Shown here piece after piece: positions 59,419 through 64,000 of a stretch of DNA of 64,000 nucleotides (position 1 is the first letter of the stretch; the number at the start of each line of letters is the position of its first letter). The position numbers and the translations under genes are program-made. Under the pieces are notes generated by a model, which ran no database searches, was not told where the DNA came from, and saw only the letters and a list, made by a program, of their open reading frames with translations. Source of the stretch: Flavobacteriales bacterium (GTDB lineage: Bacteria > Bacteroidota > Bacteroidia > Flavobacteriales_F > PHOS-HE28); assembly GCA_016699575.1 (NCBI GenBank), contig CP064979.1, forward strand, positions 2,356,001-2,420,000, read 5' to 3'.

Positions 59419-59894
59419 AATGAAAAATGAAGAATGTAAAATGTATAAGGGCGAATGGCCGCAGTGGTTACTTGCGCGGGTTGTTGCGCTCGGCGGTCTT
59501 CACGCTTGCGGTGAAGATGGCCACCAGTTCACCGCATTCCTTGATCAGCCAAGCGTGGTCAGCATGGCCCGCGTCCATCGTGCCCGCCAAGACCTGCACA
59601 CGCAGATTGCTCTGGGATTCGCGCAGCTCTTTGAGCGCCACGCTCATTTTATGGATGAAGTCGCGCGGCGACTCGGCGCCTTGTACTTCGCCGTAGTGCA
59701 GCGCAGGCGCCGTTCCACTTCTCAGCAGTTGCCCTGCGAGGTGGTTCCCGGATCTGGTGTTCGGCATGTTGTCCGTGTGCTTCACCACTGCCGCTGCGAA
59801 CGCAATGCACCTCTCTTCAATATCGTACTTCCGTTCCATGCGTCAGCCGTTTTCCATTCTACATTTTACATTCTGCATTCTTCATTTCACCCTT
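59419..59894 (-). mobile_element. inverted-arm cassette 3 with four-helix-bundle gene (text AATGTAAAATG)
   Basis: The left arm (59419-59451, AATGAAAAATGAAGAATGTAAAATG...) and the complement of the right arm (59850-59894, containing ATGAAGAATGCAGAATGTAAAATGTAGAATGG) share the order ATGAA-GAATGTAAAATGTA, with small offsets. The cassette lies between the PIG-L gene and the symporter on the minus strand. The PIG-L stop codon TGA is within the right arm (59882-59884), and the left arm ends 6 bp before the symporter start. One four-helix-bundle gene is inside. Confidence 0.75.
59468..59839 (-). CDS. four-helix-bundle (S23/IVP-like) protein, 123 aa
   Basis: The sequence MERKYDIEERCIAFAAAVVKH, then LAGQLLRSGTAPALHYGEVQGAES and SVALKELRESQSNLRVQVL, places it in the same subgroup as the protein at 42764 (DLKDRT...LGKQLLRSGTSVGANTRAA). 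The last helix, CGELVAIFTASVKTA, matches DELVSIFTSLVKR there. It is the only gene inside cassette 3 and is codirectional with the genes on both sides. The ATG at 59839 follows the arm by 10 bp. Confidence 0.88.
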   Translation of the reverse strand: MERKYDIEERCIAFAAAVVKHTDNMPNTRSGNHLAGQLLRSGTAPALHYGEVQGAESPRDFIHKMSVALKELRESQSNLRVQVLAGTMDAGHADHAWLIKECGELVAIFTASVKTAERNNPRK

Positions 59895-62494
59895 CCCGAT
59901 ATCAAATTCGCGAACAGCCGATACGCACCCGGCACGCCCGCCGGCAGCTGGCGGAAGAAGCTGATGCCGGTGTACACGTACCGGCCTTTGCCCCAGTCGC
60001 AGGTGATTAGGCCGCCGGTAAGCGGGTCTTCGCCGGGATCGTTCCACGCGATCAGCGGTGTGTAGTGGGTACCGAAGTCGCTGGCGAAGTAGAGACCACG
60101 TTCCTGCACCCAGCCATCGAAGTCGGCGGCGGTGATGGTGTTGGGTGTATTGAGCAGCGGGTGCTTGGGGTCGAGGAAAGTGGGCGGCGCTTCCTCCACT
60201 GTGACACGACCGCGACTGATGGTGAACGGATGTGGTCCCAGCGTGGCCGGATCGATCTGGAAATCGCTGGCGCCGGAGAAGAAGCGCGGCGTGGTGTTGT
60301 ACTGCACGATGAGCGTGCCGCCTTGCTCCGCGTATTGCAACAGCAGCGGGTGCAGTTCCTTCATCCCCTTGGTGGCATTGTAGGCGCGGATGCCGGTGAC
60401 GATTGCGTCGTACTTCCGCAGTTCTTCCAACTTGGCTGAAGCGGGCTCGATGAATTCGACGACCACACCGAGCTGCTCCATGGCCTGCGGCACATCATCG
60501 CCCGCGCCCTTGATGTAGCCCACGCGTTTGGCGGTGGCTTTGACGTCCAGCGGCACCAGCTTCACCTCGGCGGGCGTGTAGTACACCTGCGGCATGATGT
60601 GCGGATAGTCGATCTCGTGCAGGGTGCGGTCGGCCTTGCCCTTCGGACCGGAGAACTCGAACTTCACGGCACCCGCTTTCGCATTGGCACCCGGGATCAG
60701 CTGATAAGTGAACCGCTGCCGCTCGTTGCGCTTGGCGATGTTCACAAGCTTCAGGTCCTTCGTTGTGGCCCATCCTTCGGGCAAGGTCACGTTCACCTGG
60801 CCCACAAGGCTGTCCGTCAGCGCCTCGACTTCCACCACCACTTCCTGCGGGCCCCCGCGTGCAATGAGCACATCGGTTCTCGGGATCACGGAGGCCACGG
60901 GCGTGACGTACACCGGGCGGATGCGTTCGCCATCAACTCGGTCGACCCATTTGTAGTAAGGTCGGGAAAAGCCACCGAAAAATCGATTCTGCCCAGCCGA
61001 AAAGCCATAGCTCAAGAACAACCAAGATTCGAGCGACGCGGAGACCCGCTCTGCGGGACTCATCGCCTCGTACAAATACGCGGTTCGCCCTTTGTTCGCT
61101 CCCTCGCAGCAGCTTCCGGCGCGACGGATCTGGTCGGTCCTGAACTCTATCGTGTCGCGCGAGACTTGGTTTTGGATGAGTTCATCGTTGACATTGGAAG
61201 AGATCTCACCCGCAAGAGCAGCCCCTTGGAATCGAATACCCTTTGAGGCCGTTCGTAACAACCCAGAAACAACGATGCGGCCTGATGTGCTGATGTACGG
61301 CTGGTCGCATAGGCCCTCGAAGCTGATACCCGCACATGCCAGAATCAAAGGATCCAAGGCCTCATGCTTGTCCCATCTACGTGCGAGTAAAGCTTGCTTG
61401 CCTTGCGAGGTCCTTCTTATTGCTGATAGAGCCTCAGAAGTGTCGCCCGGTGAATTGCCAAGTATTCGCAAGACTTCATTGGCCAGCAAGGGATCGCTCT
61501 CGCCACGCATGCGGTACAGCCGGGGTAGGCTGGCCTCTGGGTGTTTCGGGTCGAACGAGTCAACAAGGGAGTCAATCGCAAGTCCTATCCGCTGTTCACC
61601 GAGATCACCCCACGTCATATCGATTCCTTCGAAAATGTCCTTGGTCTTAGGCCGGTCTCCTTTGATGAATTTGAGGTACTCGAGCAGCTCGCCACGCGTT
61701 TCGGCGGCACCGAAGCCCTGGCTCTTGTGCATGCTGCGGCTGCGCCCGGCGATCTCCGTGTAGCTGAGGCCCAGCAGCGGATCGTAGCCGCCCACGTCAA
61801 CGCTGAACCAGTCGGGGTCGTTCTTGGCGATGTCGGCCAGGTCCTTCTTCCACCAGGTGCTGCCGTTGAAGAGGAGGCGGCGCGGCTGCCACACTTCCAA
61901 GCCTTGCTGCAACTGCTCGGGGAAGGCCTTGGGGTCACCGGCCAGGTCGAAGGCTTCCTCGGCGAGGATGGCACTGGCCTCGTGGTGGCCATGCCCCGCT
62001 GACCGGTCAGGCGCGAACCGCGTGATGATGATGTCCGGCCGGAACATCCGGATCACGCGCACCACATCGCTCAGCACTTCCTGCTTGCCCCACTTCTCAA
62101 AACTCTCCGCGGCGCTCTTGCTGTAGCCGAAGTCCACCGCGCGGGTGAAGAACTGCTCGCCACCGTCAATGCGGCGCGCCTCCAAAAGCTCTTGCGTGCG
62201 GATGATGCCGAGCGCGTCGCCCAGTTCGGGGCCGATGAGGTTCTGGCCGCCATCGCCGCGCGTAAGGCTCAGGTTGCCGGTGCGCACTTTCTTGCCGTTG
62301 GCCAACCACGCGATCAGGCGGGTGTTCTCGTCATCGGGGTGGGCAACGATGTAGAGCACGCTGCCGAGCACGTTGAGCTTCTGCATCTTGTGCAGGATCT
62401 CAGCGGCGTTGGGTTGTGCGGGGGGGCGTTGGGCGACTGCTACAGGTGCTGTGCCCAGGAGGAAAGTAAGCGCGAGCAGGGGACGAAAGTGCAT
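59882..62494 (-). CDS. PIG-L family deacetylase with C-terminal extension, 870 aa
   Basis: The exported protein has a signal peptide (MHFRPLLALTFLLGTAPVAVAQ) and a LmbE/PIG-L N-acetylglucosaminyl-type deacetylase domain. Its zinc motif HPDDE is at residues 52-56 and a second metal histidine in GHGHHEASA. After a middle region a beta-rich domain follows (VDVLIARGGPQEVVVEVEALTD-like). The last third contains EFIEPASAKLEELRKYDAIVTGIRAYN and YAEQGGTLIVQYNT, resembling a ThuA/GATase-like fold. Proteins of this architecture occur widely in Bacteroidota. The natural substrate is unknown. The stop TGA lies in the arm of cassette 3, and cassette 4 stands upstream of the start. Confidence 0.9.
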   Translation of the reverse strand: MHFRPLLALTFLLGTAPVAVAQRPPAQPNAAEILHKMQKLNVLGSVLYIVAHPDDENTRLIAWLANGKKVRTGNLSLTRGDGGQNLIGPELGDALGIIRTQELLEARRIDGGEQFFTRAVDFGYSKSAAESFEKWGKQEVLSDVVRVIRMFRPDIIITRFAPDRSAGHGHHEASAILAEEAFDLAGDPKAFPEQLQQGLEVWQPRRLLFNGSTWWKKDLADIAKNDPDWFSVDVGGYDPLLGLSYTEIAGRSRSMHKSQGFGAAETRGELLEYLKFIKGDRPKTKDIFEGIDMTWGDLGEQRIGLAIDSLVDSFDPKHPEASLPRLYRMRGESDPLLANEVLRILGNSPGDTSEALSAIRRTSQGKQALLARRWDKHEALDPLILACAGISFEGLCDQPYISTSGRIVVSGLLRTASKGIRFQGAALAGEISSNVNDELIQNQVSRDTIEFRTDQIRRAGSCCEGANKGRTAYLYEAMSPAERVSASLESWLFLSYGFSAGQNRFFGGFSRPYYKWVDRVDGERIRPVYVTPVASVIPRTDVLIARGGPQEVVVEVEALTDSLVGQVNVTLPEGWATTKDLKLVNIAKRNERQRFTYQLIPGANAKAGAVKFEFSGPKGKADRTLHEIDYPHIMPQVYYTPAEVKLVPLDVKATAKRVGYIKGAGDDVPQAMEQLGVVVEFIEPASAKLEELRKYDAIVTGIRAYNATKGMKELHPLLLQYAEQGGTLIVQYNTTPRFFSGASDFQIDPATLGPHPFTISRGRVTVEEAPPTFLDPKHPLLNTPNTITAADFDGWVQERGLYFASDFGTHYTPLIAWNDPGEDPLTGGLITCDWGKGRYVYTGISFFRQLPAGVPGAYRLFANLISGRVK

Positions 62495-62516
62495 GGGACC
62501 AAGGTAGAGGGCGTCC

Positions 62517-62770
62517 CTGGCCGTTGGCCATTGGCCGATGGCTATTGGCTTGTACTGCGATCGGCGCGGGAGTGCATGGAATGCAAGTAGGGCGGCGTTT
62601 TACAGTTCGCCTCTTGCCGTTGGCTCTTGGCCTTTGGCCTGGACTGCGATCCGTGAGGGTGTGCGCGGAAGGCAGGTGGTGCGGAGTTGTGCTGTTGGCC
62701 ATTGGCTTTTGGCCCGTACTGCCTATCGGTGAGGTTATACGTGGATCGCAAGTGGGACTGCTGGTTGCGC
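62517..62770 (+). repeat. three tandem degenerate units of about 85 bp in cassette 4
   Basis: Units begin near 62518, 62612 and 62692. Each has one or more TTGGC(C/T)-type boxes followed by (G)TACTGCGATC-like or GGACTGCGATC-like sequence and a G-rich tail (GTGAGGGTG, GTGAGGTTA and similar). Identity between units is moderate. They lie before the four-helix-bundle gene and after the PIG-L start region. Confidence 0.65.
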
Positions 62771-62904
62771 AAAGTGCACAGCGACGGGACCGCGAGATGG
62801 CCTCTTGTGTCCGCAGCAGTTCACTTTCTTGCACAAAGGAGCCAATGGCCAAGAGCTAACGGCCAATGGCGCTTCGTTCCATCTTCGTTCAAAACGACCA
62901 CCTC

Positions 62905-63258
62905 ATGAAGGACTTCAAGAAACTTGAGATATGGCAGCTAGGAATGAGCATCGCTGATCGCGTGTATGCCGTGTTCGAGGAGCTCCCGTGGCAGACGACC
63001 ATGAAGCTGAAGGACCAAGCGACGGCTGCTGCGGTTTCGATCCCGTCCAACATTGCTGAAGGCAATTCGCGCCGGAGCGAAAAGGACAAATACCGCTTTC
63101 AAGAGATAGCGCTGGGCTCTGCCTTCGAGCTGCAGACGCAACTGCTGCTGGTTGAAATGCGCGGCTGGCTGCCCACAGGCCGATTGACCGAGCTCCTTGC
63201 CGATGTTGAACTCGAGCAGAAGAAGCTTCAAGCCTTCATGGCCACTCTGAACCGTTGA
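62905..63258 (+). CDS. four-helix-bundle (S23/IVP-like) protein, 117 aa
   Basis: MKDFKKLEIWQLGMSIADRVY is the typical opening of this family (F..L..WQ.....). It is followed by MKLKDQATAAAVSIPSNIAEGNSRRSEKDKYRF, with the characteristic S-IPSNIAEG-RR motif, then ALGSAFELQTQLLLV and LTELLADVELEQKKLQAFM. This is the most canonical of the four copies and belongs with the protein at 7922 to the 'F.dL..Wq' subgroup. The ATG at 62905 is chosen over 62866, as the codons between are repeat-adjacent. It is transcribed opposite to the surrounding genes, so it would need its own promoter. Confidence 0.92.
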   Translation: MKDFKKLEIWQLGMSIADRVYAVFEELPWQTTMKLKDQATAAAVSIPSNIAEGNSRRSEKDKYRFQEIALGSAFELQTQLLLVEMRGWLPTGRLTELLADVELEQKKLQAFMATLNR

Positions 63259-63279
63259 AGCGCCGCTACCTACCGCATT

Positions 63280-63329
63280 GCGCCGACGGGCCAACGGCCA
63301 TTGGCTAATGGCTATTGGCCCCTCGGCGC
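63280..63329. repeat. hairpin at right end of cassette 4
   Basis: GCGCCGACGGGCCAA (63280-63294) pairs with TTGGCCCCTCGGCGC (63315-63329) at 14 of 15 positions. The loop contains GGCCATTGGCTAATGGCTA. It could end transcription of the four-helix-bundle gene or of sppA. Confidence 0.8.
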
Positions 63330-63384
63330 AACAAGCGCACTACGCGCGCCGACCTTGCTCCATGCGGATCGGCCGCGGTGGCTG

Positions 63385-64000
63385 CTAGTAGATCGACAGC
63401 TCGAACGGCATACGTGCCTGCAGACCGCTCATGCGTTTCACCTCTGTAATGCGCTTGAGCAACGCCGCTGTTTCGGCATCGTCGCCCAGGACTTGTTTCG
63501 TCATGCTGGACTTGGCTTCCACGTTCAGTTCCTCCATCAACTGCTTGAAGAAGTCCTCCTCTTCGGGGAAGTTCTTGGCCTTGGTGCTCGCCGGAAGTCC
63601 TGCTAGTTCCTTCGCCTTGGCGATGGCGTCCTCCAGGCCGCCCAGCTCGTCCACCAGGCCGTTCTGCTTCGCGGCCACGCCGGTCCATACGCGGCCTTGG
63701 CCCACGCTGTCCACCATGGCTTCGTTCATCGCGGCCACACCGGCGCGCGTGCGACCATCGCTCACGCGCTTCTTGAAGGTGTTGTAGAAGTCATCCACGT
63801 AGCCTTGGATGATGAGCTTCTCCTCCTCGGTGAGCGCGCGGCTGGTGGTCATCATGCCGGCGTACTTGTTGGTCTGTTCGCCATCGAAGGTGATGCCGAG
63901 CTTGTTGTTGAAGAAACCTTGCATGTTGGGGATGATGCCGAACACGCCGATGCTGCCGGTGATGGTGGTAGGCTCCGCGTAGATCTTGTCGGCGCCGCAG
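63385..64000 (-). CDS. sppA: signal peptide peptidase SppA (partial, C-terminal part)
   Basis: This is the 3' part (205 codons incl. stop) of a serine protease of the SppA family, cut by the window end. The visible stretch reads CGADKIYAEPTTITGSIGVFGIIPN, the conserved 'tGSIGV' region of the family. It is followed by a helical domain with GYVDDFYNTFKKRVSDGR and GRVWTGVAAKQNGLVDELGGLEDAI, the latter including the conserved lid/lysine neighbourhood of bacterial long SppA. The catalytic serine and lysine of the earlier part are outside or at the edge. The internal GTG in GVFG is not a start. Confidence 0.92.
   Translation of the reverse strand, partial: CGADKIYAEPTTITGSIGVFGIIPNMQGFFNNKLGITFDGEQTNKYAGMMTTSRALTEEEKLIIQGYVDDFYNTFKKRVSDGRTRAGVAAMNEAMVDSVGQGRVWTGVAAKQNGLVDELGGLEDAIAKAKELAGLPASTKAKNFPEEEDFFKQLMEELNVEAKSSMTKQVLGDDAETAALLKRITEVKRMSGLQARMPFELSIY

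Larger units (their letters stand above)
62513..63330. mobile_element. inverted-arm cassette 4 with four-helix-bundle gene (text GGCCATTGGC)
   Basis: The region is bounded by GGCCGTTGGCCATTGGCCGATGGCTATTGGC (about 62520-62550) and by a hairpin with the same text at 63280-63329. Another inverted copy, GCCAATGGCCAAGAGCTAACGGCCAATGGC, sits at 62842-62871 directly upstream of the gene. Because GGCCAATGGCC is nearly self-complementary, both orientations occur in each arm. The enclosed gene is on the plus strand, opposite to PIG-L and sppA. The same text interrupts the PorP gene at 16460-16572. Confidence 0.65.

Noticed and set aside
62400..62852. 150-codon minus-strand frame in cassette 4
   Set aside because: It is a translation of the tandem repeat DNA (repeated ANGQ/RANGK-type words) and lacks domain features.
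62513..62880. Possible CRISPR or tRNA cluster in the tandem 85-bp units
   Set aside because: Only three diverged units with no conserved direct repeat of 25-40 bp and no tRNA cloverleaf. They fit the arm text of cassette 4 better.

Overview
The window reads as a chromosomal segment of a GC-rich member of the Bacteroidota, probably a Flavobacteriales-like lineage. The evidence is the gene order ruvA-sprA-gcvH-VanZ, a 2410-residue SprA (the type IX secretion, T9SS, translocon), PorP/SprF, T9SS type A and type B sorting domains, the exbB-exbD-exbD-tonB-small membrane protein-PstS-like-TPR cluster typical of the phylum, the long two-domain form of IspG, and Bacteroidota-type promoter cores. No rRNA, tRNA, CRISPR array, prophage or reverse transcriptase was found by eye.

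Layout. 1-3060: two nearly identical IS4-family elements in inverted orientation, inserted in GC-rich palindromic repeats and bracketing two small unknown genes. 3061-9508: two unknown genes, then the class I ribonucleotide reductase pair nrdB and nrdA, split by a four-helix-bundle cassette. 10110-15459: lipoprotein, polyprenyl synthase, outer-membrane protein, ispG, membrane protein and a frameshifted CpcT/CpeT-like gene. 15466-24345: a leftward cluster of lipoproteins, a DUF1501 protein, a T9SS type B adhesin and PorP/SprF. 24441-27484: a winged-helix regulator with membrane proteins, an M23 peptidase and a 47-residue protein. 27771-32582: two secreted proteins. 32771-41447: ruvA-sprA-gcvH-VanZ. 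41452-44751: cysN, a four-helix-bundle cassette, cysD and cysC (sulfate activation). 44828-48121: two transporters. 48222-54162: TonB energization and TPR cluster. 54569-56378: grpE-dnaJ. 56383-64000: lipoprotein, T9SS-type protein, sodium:solute symporter, four-helix-bundle cassette, PIG-L deacetylase, four-helix-bundle cassette, and partial sppA.

The most unusual signal is a recurring architecture. Four small genes of the S23/four-helix-bundle family (relatives of 23S rRNA intervening-sequence proteins and of DGR Avd) each lie in a compact cassette of about 0.4-0.8 kb. Each cassette is bounded by inverted arms of quasi-periodic, low-complexity sequence, and each uses a different arm 'text'. 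They sit in same-strand gaps between nrdB and nrdA, cysD and cysN, a PIG-L gene and a symporter, and sppA and the PIG-L gene. In two cases the arm abuts or supplies the upstream gene's stop codon. Two of the texts also occur without the gene, as in-frame insertions in protein-coding genes. Several other palindromic elements interrupt coding sequences in frame: four at the N-terminal or signal-peptide region of exported proteins, one in ispG and two in one symporter loop.

Coordinates, motifs and repeats were read from the sequence. Family names come from remembered family features and were not checked by search. Mobility and regulation are inference.
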